This document shows, in pieces, positions 1 through 5,993 of a DNA stretch of 30,478 nt. The DNA lies in the IMG/VR virus record IMGVR_UViG_3300019886_000018, positions 1-30,478 of that record; one strand, given 5' to 3'. The translations under genes and the position numbers were made by a program. Position 1 is the stretch's first letter. The number at the start of each line of letters is the position of its first letter. This DNA comes from a virus. Under the pieces are notes generated by a model that worked only from the letters and a program-made list of their open reading frames with translations, was not told the DNA's origin and searched no databases.

Positions 1-6
1 GGGGTT

Positions 7-288
7 ATGATGGCTGTTGTTTCTATATTTGATTGGGCGCTGGGCCCAACAAAATTCTATTTCCAACCACTAATTCTATCGTTTGGGGTGTTTGTTTTAT
101 TTTTCGATTACGCGCTTAACTTATTACGCGGTTTGAATTGGTGGTATGTGGATGAAGGGCTTGACGGTAAGCAATCCTTGACAGATAGGATATATACCAT
201 GCTCCCATGGTATGGTATATTGTTCCTGAAATTCTGGATTTTCCTGCTTGGGTTCTCTGTATATTTTTTTATGAGTTATGTAGTATAG
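7..288 (+). CDS. Small membrane protein
   Basis: This 93-residue protein has two strongly hydrophobic segments, at about residues 21-42 and 66-92, separated by a polar stretch, so it should span the membrane twice. It has no signal-peptidase site and no recognisable enzymatic motif. Two membrane spans and small size would fit a holin, but no endolysin lies next to it and I do not recognise the family. It starts at the window edge with a purine-rich GGGG just upstream and ends 20 nt before a terminator-like hairpin, so it looks like the last gene of a plus-strand operon. If the molecule is circular, that operon is the tail operon ending at 30470. Confidence 0.6.
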   Translation: MMAVVSIFDWALGPTKFYFQPLILSFGVFVLFFDYALNLLRGLNWWYVDEGLDGKQSLTDRIYTMLPWYGILFLKFWIFLLGFSVYFFMSYVV

Positions 289-305
289 GCAGGATTATTG
301 ATTTA

Positions 306-330
306 AAGGCCACTGGAGGCTTTATTTTTT
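306..330 (+). terminator. Rho-independent terminator-like hairpin
   Basis: The sequence AAGGCC, a six-base loop (ACTGGA), then GGCTTT forms a 6-bp stem with one G-T wobble, followed by ATTTTTT. It lies about 20 nt after the stop of the small membrane protein gene and in the convergent gap before the minus-strand operon end at 396. The T-run follows the hairpin on the plus strand, so it should stop plus-strand transcription. The stem is short, hence moderate confidence. Nothing else is evident in 289-395. Confidence 0.45.
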
Positions 331-395
331 CCGGCTTACTCTACACCATCAAATAGCCGATCGTTCAACCACGGAGCCGTATTAAGGCCCTTAGC

Positions 396-806
396 CTAAA
401 TCCCATGCTTAGCCACAACGGCAATAATCCCAATAGCAGCTAACGCCAGCCCAATATCTTTCAGAATCCCGTTAAAATTCAGACGCCTAACTTTTTTCTC
501 CAGTATTTTGATTTCACCCTGATAATCAACCTGCTTGCCCAGCCATTGCGTTTTGATGTTTTGGAACTCTCCGGTCTGGTCATGGAGTTGAACGATTATG
601 CCGGCTTGGTCCGCAATCTTGTTTTGGAGATCCGCCATTAATTGCTGTTGAATACTGAATAATGAATCACAGCGGTCGCCGGCAATGAGGTCATGGACGA
701 TTGCCTCTTTTTGCCACCGTGGATATAGAATCGGGAAATCTTGCCCAAATGAAGCGGTCGTAATGAGACACAGTAACATTAACGTAACGATGCTGTAGGG
801 TTTCAT
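396..806 (-). CDS. Coiled-coil membrane protein, possible outer spanin partner
   Basis: The protein has 136 residues: an N-terminal signal-like hydrophobic segment ending in an ASFGQ site (signal peptidase I type; no proper lipobox), a long polar, Gln-rich helical region at about 40-105 that looks coiled coil, and a C-terminal hydrophobic helix at about 113-133. Its first 116 nt overlap, in another frame, the end of the upstream gene at 691-1089, which has an N-terminal membrane anchor and a coiled coil. Such a nested arrangement resembles Rz/Rz1 spanins that fuse the inner and outer membranes in host lysis. The missing lipobox and the C-terminal hydrophobic helix are not classical Rz1 traits, so the role is an inference. 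Confidence 0.6.
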   Translation of the reverse strand: MKPYSIVTLMLLCLITTASFGQDFPILYPRWQKEAIVHDLIAGDRCDSLFSIQQQLMADLQNKIADQAGIIVQLHDQTGEFQNIKTQWLGKQVDYQGEIKILEKKVRRLNFNGILKDIGLALAAIGIIAVVAKHGI

Positions 807-1089
807 AATAGGTAATGGTTTGTTTTGATTTTAGTTCGCGCTTAGCCATAAGTGCATCGGTAACGGCAATATTGGCTTGGAGCATTTTTATCGTGTCGTT
901 TTTCTTCTCAATGATTAGTTCCGATTTCTTGATTCTATTATCCCGGTTGGCTATATCCCGGTTAAGGCTATCCATCATAACATTGTCTATTGCCGATATT
1001 TTGCCTTGGTGGTGGCCAATGAAGTAGACCGCGATAAACAGGATAACGATAATAGCGGCTAAGATCAGGTATTTAAGGTATGGTTTCAT
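691..1089 (-). CDS. N-terminally anchored coiled-coil protein, possible inner spanin (Rz-like)
   Basis: The 132-residue product begins with a short basic stretch and a membrane helix (about residues 7-25), followed by a charged helical region at about 35-100 (DSLNRDIANRDNRIKKSEL and onward) with heptad-like spacing, as in inner-membrane spanins (Rz). It begins with MKPY, as does the downstream gene, whose start lies inside this gene: the two overlap by 116 nt in different frames. Gene order (anchored coiled-coil protein first, signal-bearing partner nested in its 3' end) matches Rz then Rz1. No sequence family was recognised, so the lysis role rests on topology and overlap only. Confidence 0.6.
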   Translation of the reverse strand: MKPYLKYLILAAIIVILFIAVYFIGHHQGKISAIDNVMMDSLNRDIANRDNRIKKSELIIEKKNDTIKMLQANIAVTDALMAKRELKSKQTITYYETLQHRYVNVTVSHYDRFIWARFPDSISTVAKRGNRP

Positions 1090-1093
1090 AACG

Positions 1094-1447
1094 TTAATTT
1101 ACGGTTTTTCTTTCATTTTTTCCTACGCTCTTGTCAGGGGAACGGCGACTAATCGTGAACATGGACAGGGCGCGTTGAAAATGTTCTTCCATCGCTAACC
1201 AGGGGCGGCCCCCGTTAAGTTCTGTCATTATTTCCTTTAGCATCTCCTCCTGACTCTCCCTTGTCTCTTCCCCCAAGGGGGCACGATTCGGTTCCGAGGT
1301 TAATTCGAGAATCATTTCAGTACAACCCTTTAAGGCATCAATAATATTATTCCATGCAGGTATTTCGGCGATACGTTCGACACCGGCTAGTCCTCCTTTG
1401 AGTTGTAAAGCGGCTTCCCTAATTTCTTTTTTTCTTTCTTCGGTCAT
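1094..1447 (-). CDS. Hypothetical protein, helical
   Basis: This 117-residue acidic, mainly helical protein has no signal peptide or membrane segment and I do not recognise it. It is co-directional with its neighbours, starting 3 nt from the stop of the gene upstream and ending 4 nt before the start of the Rz-like gene. Its Glu/Lys-rich ends (MTEERKKEIREAALQLKGG at the start) suggest a soluble protein. It is kept as a real gene because it fills the gap exactly and begins with ATG. Confidence 0.55.
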   Translation of the reverse strand: MTEERKKEIREAALQLKGGLAGVERIAEIPAWNNIIDALKGCTEMILELTSEPNRAPLGEETRESQEEMLKEIMTELNGGRPWLAMEEHFQRALSMFTISRRSPDKSVGKNERKTVN

Positions 1448-1450
1448 GGT

Positions 1451-1867
1451 TCAAGATATTTTATTGGTTTCTTTTTTGAAAGCGCATAGGACGGCAACCT
1501 TGCAAAATTTTGAAATATCCGTTCCTATTGGAATCCTGCCAGTTACTATATCAGATTGACTAACTAATGGCTCATACCATTCCTTTATGGTAACTCCTTC
1601 GACGAAAAACGTTTGCCCTTCAACGGGTTCAAATTGATGGTAGTCTGGGCCTTTGTTGGGTTGTAATTCACAAATAGCAATTCTAATAGCTTCCTGGTCC
1701 GCGAACTTGACCGCACCTGCTAGGGCGAATTGGAGAGCACATTCGTAATCTTTTAAAGCCTGCTGATATGCATCTTCTTCATAATCATAACGGAGTTCTC
1801 CTGGTTTATTAGGCCATCCTTTCTCATTAAACCAAAACTCGCCGGAGTGGAATAAAATGTTTTTCAT
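1451..1867 (-). CDS. Hypothetical protein
   Basis: The product has 138 residues, is soluble by appearance, and is not recognised. The N-terminal half is rich in aromatic and acidic residues (GELRYDYEEDAYQQALKDYE); the middle contains a beta-looking segment (GQTFFVEGVTIKEWYEPL). It has four scattered Cys residues but no CxxC pair. It lies in the chain of small minus-strand genes with 8 nt to the upstream neighbour and 3 nt to the downstream one, so it is almost certainly cotranscribed with them. Confidence 0.6.
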   Translation of the reverse strand: MKNILFHSGEFWFNEKGWPNKPGELRYDYEEDAYQQALKDYECALQFALAGAVKFADQEAIRIAICELQPNKGPDYHQFEPVEGQTFFVEGVTIKEWYEPLVSQSDIVTGRIPIGTDISKFCKVAVLCAFKKETNKIS

Positions 1868-1875
1868 AAGCCTTA

Positions 1876-2115
1876 TTAAAGTTTAAACTCTCCGTTGGTT
1901 AAGTAACCATGCCAACCACAACCACCAAGTGCGGGATCGTGGTGAATGGATGGTGTCACACTCTCTGTTTGAATATCTACTTTCCATTTACCCTTTGGCC
2001 CACTTTTCTTACCACAGCCGGGGCAACACATTAAAATCCCTATATTTTCATCCATGACATAATAATCACCGGGTAAAAGAACTAAGTCTGGGTCGTCAAC
2101 TCTATTTGCTTTCAT
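1876..2115 (-). CDS. DUF6527-like small zinc-binding protein
   Basis: The 79-residue protein shows the order LPGDYYVMDE, CCPGCGKKSG, SVTPSIHHDPALGGCGWHGYLTNGEF: a CPxCG-type pair at about 31-35, then a serine-proline-serine segment followed by C-G-W-H and a G-E at the end. From memory this pattern matches DUF6527-type phage proteins of unknown function, in which the Cys/His residues probably bind zinc. The start is preceded by the leader ACAGACACC, which recurs before the gene at 4140. The function is unknown; the family call is from pattern memory only. Confidence 0.6.
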   Translation of the reverse strand: MKANRVDDPDLVLLPGDYYVMDENIGILMCCPGCGKKSGPKGKWKVDIQTESVTPSIHHDPALGGCGWHGYLTNGEFKL

Positions 2116-2134
2116 GGTGTCTGTGCGCTAGGCT

Positions 2135-2419
2135 TTAAGAGTTTTGAAGGCGGTCGATTTCAGCGGCAATAAGGGCACCGGCAATAATCAGGCGTTCATG
2201 GTAACCCTTTGAGCACATTTTATTCCAAAGGTTTTCATCCCATTCATCGGGGCATCTGTCGAAAGCATCACCCTCGAAAATATCTGGGGCTACAAGCCAC
2301 GATGCGGCAAGGGCTAACTGAAATTTTCCATTGTGGGCAAGGTCTTTTCCTATGGTTCGCCCATGCTTATCAATCTGTTCTGCGCGTTCAATCGCAATAC
2401 GTTCTATTCCTGTTTTCAT
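2135..2419 (-). CDS. Conserved phage protein (ERxxQI...ALIAAEIDRL family)
   Basis: The 94-residue protein starts with ERIAIERAEQIDKHGRTI and ends with ERLIIAGALIAAEIDRLQ, with LALAASWLVAPD in between. This order is that of a very common small phage family (ERxRQxxxEGWTxEHDD ... ALIxAEIERL), sometimes described as MazG-like or NTPase-related but not biochemically established. The protein is predicted to be all helical. It lies in the small-gene chain, 19 nt after the preceding start and 12 nt before the following stop. Function is not assigned. Confidence 0.65.
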   Translation of the reverse strand: MKTGIERIAIERAEQIDKHGRTIGKDLAHNGKFQLALAASWLVAPDIFEGDAFDRCPDEWDENLWNKMCSKGYHERLIIAGALIAAEIDRLQNS

Positions 2420-2431
2420 ATTCTATTCCGT

Positions 2432-2674
2432 TTAGTGTCCTTGATTAGGGGGTGAAGGGAGGGGCATCCAGTGGGTAACTTCGCTATCATCCAATGAAGT
2501 AGAACCGCCTACATCGTAATAAATAAAATGCCAATTAGAGCCAAATACCGGGTTGTCTCTCCATAGCGTACCAACGGAAGTAAATTTTAGTCTTTGATGA
2601 TTCTTCCAACGAATCAATACTTCTTTACCCTGCCTTGGCAATTTCTTTTTTATGCTTATCCATCCGTCTTTCAT
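2432..2674 (-). CDS. DUF551-like protein
   Basis: From the ATG at 2674 the product has 80 residues: MKDGWISIKKKLPRQGKEVLI at the N terminus and VTHWMPLPSPP at the C terminus. The pattern W-I-S-V/I-x-x-x-L-P ... V-T-H-W-M-P-L-P-x-P-P is the hallmark of DUF551, found widely in phages and prophages, function unknown. The frame is open further upstream, but this start makes a 4-nt ATGA overlap with the stop of the preceding gene and coincides with the beginning of the conserved domain, so I chose it over the longer form beginning at 2731. Confidence 0.75.
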   Translation of the reverse strand: MKDGWISIKKKLPRQGKEVLIRWKNHQRLKFTSVGTLWRDNPVFGSNWHFIYYDVGGSTSLDDSEVTHWMPLPSPPNQGH

Positions 2675-2877
2675 ACCCTTTGATTTTTGTCCAGTGCTGA
2701 GCCTTCCGCATCCTTTTTTCCCCGCTCCCATTCTTTTGTGTTTTCAGTGCTGGAGAAAATATTGAAAGCGCAGTTCGTTAAATTCGATCCATTCAATCCG
2801 CAATCGTAACCCATTTTGTAGGCGTATTCCTTGTCTTTCTTTTCAGGAATGAATCTTTTGATTTGTTCGATGTTCAT
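2671..2877 (-). CDS. RMF/CrpP-like small protein
   Basis: The 68-residue protein has the layout YAYKMGYDCGLNGSN..NCAF......EWERGKKDAE. This A-Y-x-x-G-x-x-x-G-x-x-G, C-x-F, W-x-x-G-x-x-x-A order is that of ribosome modulation factor and of the CrpP-type relatives that are common in plasmids and phages. RMF dimerises 70S ribosomes; whether this phage member touches ribosomes is unknown. It overlaps both neighbours by ATGA junctions (2874-2877 and 2671-2674). The family assignment is by pattern memory, and the protein could simply share a short helical fold. Confidence 0.55.
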   Translation of the reverse strand: MNIEQIKRFIPEKKDKEYAYKMGYDCGLNGSNLTNCAFNIFSSTENTKEWERGKKDAEGSALDKNQRV

Positions 2878-3335
2878 GGTTTTATCTCGGGTTTAATTTT
2901 GCGATAAGCTGCGAGGGCTTCCATAGTTCTTTTAATCCCATCATCGGGCCTCCAAAAAGAATCCTTAGTTGGCAGGGATTGGAATAATGAGTAATCATCA
3001 TTTTGAAAAGTCCTGTCCCAATAATCTAACGCCTTAACAACTAGGTCCGCTACCTCTCTCAATTCCCTAAGTTCAGAATCGCGGGAGGCTAGTAAGGCTT
3101 TCAATTGTTTGAATAGTTCCCGCTCAGCAATTTCCTCCACGTTTTTCAACCAGACTATTTCCTTTTTGTATTGCTCAATATCGTTTTGGTATTTTTCGGC
3201 CTGGACTGTGGCTCCTTCATGATAACCCGCAAGCAAGGCGGGAATGAATATTGGATCAAGTATTATTTCACTATCTAAAAGCCATTGGTTGGCGTTTTCT
3301 TCAATCTGCTTCATCTCGTTCTCACTTAGGGGCAT
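2874..3335 (-). CDS. Hypothetical coiled-coil protein
   Basis: The 153-residue protein has a long predicted coiled coil, about residues 40-105 (EKYQNDIEQYKKEIVWLKN and onward), with charged heptads. Its C-terminal part (DDGIKRTMEALAAYRKI) resembles the end of many phage early proteins of unknown function. There is no signal sequence. The start overlaps the stop of the upstream gene by 10 nt and the stop overlaps the next start by 4 nt (ATGA). I do not recognise a function. Confidence 0.6.
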   Translation of the reverse strand: MPLSENEMKQIEENANQWLLDSEIILDPIFIPALLAGYHEGATVQAEKYQNDIEQYKKEIVWLKNVEEIAERELFKQLKALLASRDSELRELREVADLVVKALDYWDRTFQNDDYSLFQSLPTKDSFWRPDDGIKRTMEALAAYRKIKPEIKP

Positions 3336-3562
3336 GGAGGAAGGGGGTTAATGATACTTTTTACTTCCTCAACCTTTGAAACGGGGACACGCATCGTCTT
3401 TGTCGGCTCTCCCTTCGGGCGGCCTGATCCTTTGCGCTTACCGCCGTGACGGAATTTGATTTCGTGAATATCGTTAGCGATTGATTTAAAGAATTCTTTT
3501 TCCTTTACGGTTTTGCCGCCGATCTTGAATTTTAAATCATTTGTTGTTAATTTCTTTTTCAT
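3326..3562 (-). CDS. Small basic protein with GGKRxGSGRP motif
   Basis: From the ATG at 3562 the product has 78 residues and carries HGGKRKGSGRPKGEPTKTMR followed by VPVSKVEEVKSII. The G-G-x-R-x-G-S/A-G-R-P-x-x-x-x-T-x-x-x-R-V-P signature is frequent in small phage proteins and looks like a basic, AT-hook-like nucleic-acid contact followed by a ribbon-helix-helix-like segment. DNA binding is an inference. A longer start at 3583 exists; 3562 was chosen because it gives the ATGA overlap with the upstream stop, as at neighbouring junctions. Confidence 0.55.
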   Translation of the reverse strand: MKKKLTTNDLKFKIGGKTVKEKEFFKSIANDIHEIKFRHGGKRKGSGRPKGEPTKTMRVPVSKVEEVKSIINPLPPCP

Positions 3563-3741
3563 TTGGGTGATATGGTTGACCATGCGAAGGCCCCACTAAC
3601 TCTAGCACCTCGGCTTTCCACGTGGTTTAATTTTATGGCCTGGTTTTCGGCATCGGTCTTGGAAAATGATTTTATGTCGTGATAGATATAAAAATTACCG
3701 GCGTTCATTTCAACACGTACTGTCCATAGTTTCTTTTTCAT
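3559..3741 (-). CDS. Small hypothetical protein
   Basis: The protein has 60 residues (MKKKLWTVRVEMNAGNFYIY at the start) and looks like a short beta-rich domain followed by a helix (FSKTDAENQAIKLN). This arrangement, a strand pair and then a helix with AENQA, is common in small phage accessory proteins that modify nothing recognisable. It has ATGA overlaps at both ends, which supports expression. Function unknown. Confidence 0.5.
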   Translation of the reverse strand: MKKKLWTVRVEMNAGNFYIYHDIKSFSKTDAENQAIKLNHVESRGARVSGAFAWSTISPK

Positions 3742-3941
3742 GGTTCGATTAATTCAGCCCCTTCGTGGTAGGCTTGTTTTTTTTCTTTCAAAATGAAAGC
3801 GCAAATTTCACTTACACACAAATCAAAAGTTTCTCTTTTCATTTCGTTAGCATAATCGTCGCCTAGCATTGCATGGGATAATATTGCCCGAACGTGACAG
3901 TTTAAGATATTTTCCTGATCTATTTTTATTTCCTTATTCAT
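3738..3941 (-). CDS. Small hypothetical protein
   Basis: From the ATG at 3941 the product has 67 residues (MNKEIKIDQENILNCHVRAI at the start), mainly helical and acidic. The frame is open upstream to 4049, but that part lies wholly inside the gene at 3943-4140; the internal ATG falls 1 nt after that gene's stop and is the natural start. The stop overlaps the next start as ATGA. The sequence is not recognised. Confidence 0.5.
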   Translation of the reverse strand: MNKEIKIDQENILNCHVRAILSHAMLGDDYANEMKRETFDLCVSEICAFILKEKKQAYHEGAELIEP

Positions 3942-3942
3942 A

Positions 3943-4140
3943 TTACCAAGGTTTTTGTGTTTCAACTTTAGCGCGAATTTCTTTGATTTGACTATTGACA
4001 CTAGCCGGAACCAGATAACCTGCCTTTCCATGATCCACAATAGAACCATTTTTGTATCCGATGCCGTTAGCCCTAATAAGCTTGCTAATTTGGATTTCTG
4101 CGACTCTCTTTGCTTCGAAGTATTTTGCTACTGTTTTCAT
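3943..4140 (-). CDS. Small hypothetical protein
   Basis: The 65-residue, basic protein begins MKTVAKYFEAKRVAEIQISK and ends in a helical stretch (NSQIKEIRAKVE). I do not recognise it. It is the first gene after a 181-nt gap on the minus strand and has a candidate Bacteroidota promoter 23-52 nt upstream, so it may open a sub-operon running to 396. Its start is preceded by ACAGACACC, also found before the gene that starts at 2115. Confidence 0.5.
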   Translation of the reverse strand: MKTVAKYFEAKRVAEIQISKLIRANGIGYKNGSIVDHGKAGYLVPASVNSQIKEIRAKVETQKPW

Positions 4141-4162
4141 GGTGTCTGTTTGTTTCGTTATG

Positions 4163-4192
4163 TAAATCTACACCCTATTTTGATATTTGCAA
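4163..4192 (-). promoter_or_regulatory. Candidate Bacteroidota-type promoter
   Basis: On the minus strand, TTG (4192-4190) is followed after 19 nt by TAGATTTA (4170-4163), one base from the Bacteroidota -7 consensus TAnnTTTG, with the usual spacing to a -33 TTG. Transcription would begin about 17 nt before the start at 4140. The rest of the 4141-4321 gap is A/T rich with no further feature seen. Confidence 0.4.
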
Positions 4193-4321
4193 CACAATTC
4201 AAAGGAAAAAATTAATTTATTTTTTGTCCCTTTTTACGGTCAGAAATGCTCTTTTTTTGGGCCGATTTAGCGCCCTTTTCATCGTATCTTCATTTTATAG
4301 TGTTCGATAGGGGTCAGGTGG

Positions 4322-4510
4322 CTAGAATTTATCCGTTATTTCTTTTGCCGCTTCGTCAACGTCCTTTGCTGCTGATTTAAGCAGTTTCTTTGTTGCGTCA
4401 GGCTCTTCTCCGGTGACAACGTTTACGACGTCCTTCACTATTGCAATAGGAGTTAGCGCGGTCTTAACTGTTGCGCTTGCGAGGTCTGAAATTAAATCAA
4501 GTAGTCCCAT
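4322..4510 (-). CDS. Small amphipathic phage protein
   Basis: The 62-residue protein begins MGLLDLISDLASATVKTALT and continues with a second helix (PIAIVKDVVNVV) and an acidic, Ala/Lys-rich tail (KSAAKDVDEAAKEIT). It resembles a family of small phage proteins with the pattern M-G-L-L-D-x-x-x-x-x-x-x-A-T-V-K-x-A-L-T-P-I-A-V-V-K-D-V, function unknown. The amphipathic helices could lie on a membrane. Its leader is one of the four copies of the junction repeat (4517-4545). Confidence 0.55.
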   Translation of the reverse strand: MGLLDLISDLASATVKTALTPIAIVKDVVNVVTGEEPDATKKLLKSAAKDVDEAAKEITDKF

Positions 4511-4516
4511 AGTTTA

Positions 4517-4545
4517 TTTATTTTATTGATTCAATCGCCTTTAAA
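4517..4545 (-). repeat. Junction repeat A, copy 1
   Basis: A 29-nt segment is identical to 5477-5505. On the minus strand it contains GGCGATTGAATCAATAAA. It forms the last codons of the upstream methyltransferase gene (ending SLKAIESIK, stop) and the A-rich leader, 6 nt before the start at 4510. Confidence 0.85.
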
Positions 4546-5012
4546 GAATTAAACGTTTCAACTGAGTTAATTTCAATTGTCTGTTTCTCAGGATCCAAAA
4601 TGAAACACGCTACGTGCCTTCCTGTTCCGGGGCCTTCGCTTCCATCTTCCGTTGCGTGCCATTTAATATCTTTAAGGTTTCTGATCTCAGCACCCGCCTC
4701 AATCATCATGTGTACCCATTTGTCGATAGGATAAACCATAACAACTTTCTTTCCCTTCTGAAATTCCTTGATTGCTTTGCGTACCCATGCGGTTTGGCCC
4801 TTCTTAGTACCGTTGTGCATGATTGCTCCGAAAGGAGGATTGACGTAATTTGATTTTCCCCACTCCTGAGTAAGTCCGTCGAAATTGTCCGGCTTAGGAT
4901 ATGGACATGGATCAAAGTCAAAATTAAATTCCAATTGCAGTTCAGCCATCAACTTTGGCGGAGTAAGCCAATAATGTTTTCCGTCCTTTGCGTTGCCGTT
5001 AATGAAACTCAT
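4518..5012 (-). CDS. Phage N6-adenine DNA methyltransferase (Dam type)
   Basis: The 164-residue protein shows YWLTPPKLMAELQLEFNFDFDPCPYP (residues 14-39, written here as two overlapping motifs: W-x-T-P-P and F-D-x-D-P-C-P) and the catalytic YVNPPFG at 56-62, followed by W-V-R-K-A and VVMVYPIDKW. This order is typical of the phage DNA N-6-adenine methyltransferases (Pfam Dam family), which transfer a methyl group from SAM to adenine in DNA. Length is normal for the family. No restriction partner is nearby, so self-protection against host restriction is the likely role. The C-terminal SLKAIESIK is encoded by the junction repeat. Confidence 0.85.
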   Translation of the reverse strand: MSFINGNAKDGKHYWLTPPKLMAELQLEFNFDFDPCPYPKPDNFDGLTQEWGKSNYVNPPFGAIMHNGTKKGQTAWVRKAIKEFQKGKKVVMVYPIDKWVHMMIEAGAEIRNLKDIKWHATEDGSEGPGTGRHVACFILDPEKQTIEINSVETFNSLKAIESIK

Positions 5013-5019
5013 CAGTTCG

Positions 5020-5043
5020 TTTTATTTAATATTTTCAATCGCC
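5020..5043 (-). repeat. Junction repeat A, copy 2 (diverged)
   Basis: On the minus strand it reads GGCGATTGAAAATATTAAAT and ends 8 nt before the methyltransferase start at 5012. It matches the core of copies 1 and 3 (GGCGATTGAA..AT..AAATAAA). In the frame of the upstream gene it encodes AIENIK followed by TAA, but that gene's TGA at 5063-5061 lies before it. Confidence 0.65.
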
Positions 5044-5060
5044 GGAATCCAGTTCAATGT

Positions 5061-5471
5061 TCAAGAGGGGGTCAGGGGGGCTACAAATTCCAAAGTCTCG
5101 CTCTTTTCCATGATAGCTTTCACTTCATCAAGGCCGATATTTTCGATAAGCTCGTCAGGGAAATCTACCTCGAAGGAAAATTCAGGGAGTAGTAGGCGTT
5201 CTTCTGGCTTATCCCGTAAGGCATCGAAGGCTGAAACTATCCCGTTAACAAAATCAGGCATTCCTGAAAATCTACCTATGTAAAGTCCAGTAACTTGGTC
5301 AATACCAAGCCACGAAATCCCCGTGTTTGTTATATATGCTTTTGGTGCCACCTTTCTCACGGCTAAAGCTATCGCACAAGAGGTGGGGACACTGGAGTCA
5401 TATCTCTTTTGCGTGCCACACATCATCGCCTTACGGTAAATCTCCTTCGTTACGTGTATTTTGATTTTCAT
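5061..5471 (-). CDS. Hypothetical protein with in-frame continuation past TGA
   Basis: The 136-residue soluble protein begins MKIKIHVTKEIYRKAMMCGT and shows alternating strands and helices; I do not recognise a family. The reading frame stops at TGA (5063-5061) after VAPLTPS, but continues in frame as TLNWIPAIENIK to a TAA at 5024-5022. The AIENIK ending is the same peptide that ends three neighbouring genes, so the TGA may be a late nonsense change or a readthrough site. A candidate junction repeat (5477-5505) precedes the start. Confidence 0.6.
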   Translation of the reverse strand: MKIKIHVTKEIYRKAMMCGTQKRYDSSVPTSCAIALAVRKVAPKAYITNTGISWLGIDQVTGLYIGRFSGMPDFVNGIVSAFDALRDKPEERLLLPEFSFEVDFPDELIENIGLDEVKAIMEKSETLEFVAPLTPS

Positions 5472-5476
5472 ACTCT

Positions 5477-5505
5477 TTTATTTTATTGATTCAATCGCCT
5501 TTAAA
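5477..5505 (-). repeat. Junction repeat A, copy 3
   Basis: It is identical over 29 nt to 4517-4545. On the minus strand it encodes the SLKAIESIK end of the ASCH-like protein and its stop, and it lies 5 nt before the start of the gene at 5471. Confidence 0.85.
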
Positions 5506-5993
5506 CTGTAATCTATTTCTGCGTTCCAACAAATGATTTGACCTCTAAACTCTCGGGGAAACCAAGATTCAAAATCGTCAAGGTTATCAAAGCCATCATT
5601 CATAGCTATCTCACGGAGTTGTTCAATTTTAATTGGATGGCCGCTCAACAGGAAGTCTCCGGCTAACGGCTCAATATCAAAATCCCAAACTTTCTTTACC
5701 TGTAAATCCGGGCCGATAGTAATTTGCTTTGAGTTGTATGGACGACCCGACCATATGCGGGGAGAAAACCAGTCGTTTACTTTGAAGCGATGGCCTGCTC
5801 GGATCGTGTGATATTTAGGGATGCCGTTGTAATACTCATGCCAATCCCAATCAATAAAATGTTCAGGGATTTTAAATTCACCAAACATGGTTTCAGCTAG
5901 ACCGGCAAAAACTTTCTCCACGAACCAAGTCGGCTCGCCTTTACGTGTGTGATTTCCTATGAATGTTCTTGAAAATGTTATTACCTTGCTCAT
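5478..5993 (-). CDS. ASCH-like (PUA-fold) domain protein
   Basis: The 171-residue protein carries KYHTIRAGHRFKVNDWFSPR (about 60-79), then IWSGRPYNSKQI, and finally MNDGFDNLDDFESWF and GQIICW. This order, K-x-H-T-I-R, W-S-G-R-P-Y, I-A-x-x-D-G-F-x-x-x-x-x-F-x-x-W-F, G-x-I-x-x-W, matches the ASCH-like proteins common in phages of Bacteroidota and Proteobacteria. ASCH domains have a PUA-like fold and are thought to bind RNA or modified nucleotides; the substrate here is unknown. Its last residues, SLKAIESIK, come from the junction repeat, and its start overlaps the upstream stop as ATGA. Confidence 0.75.
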   Translation of the reverse strand: MSKVITFSRTFIGNHTRKGEPTWFVEKVFAGLAETMFGEFKIPEHFIDWDWHEYYNGIPKYHTIRAGHRFKVNDWFSPRIWSGRPYNSKQITIGPDLQVKKVWDFDIEPLAGDFLLSGHPIKIEQLREIAMNDGFDNLDDFESWFPREFRGQIICWNAEIDYSLKAIESIK

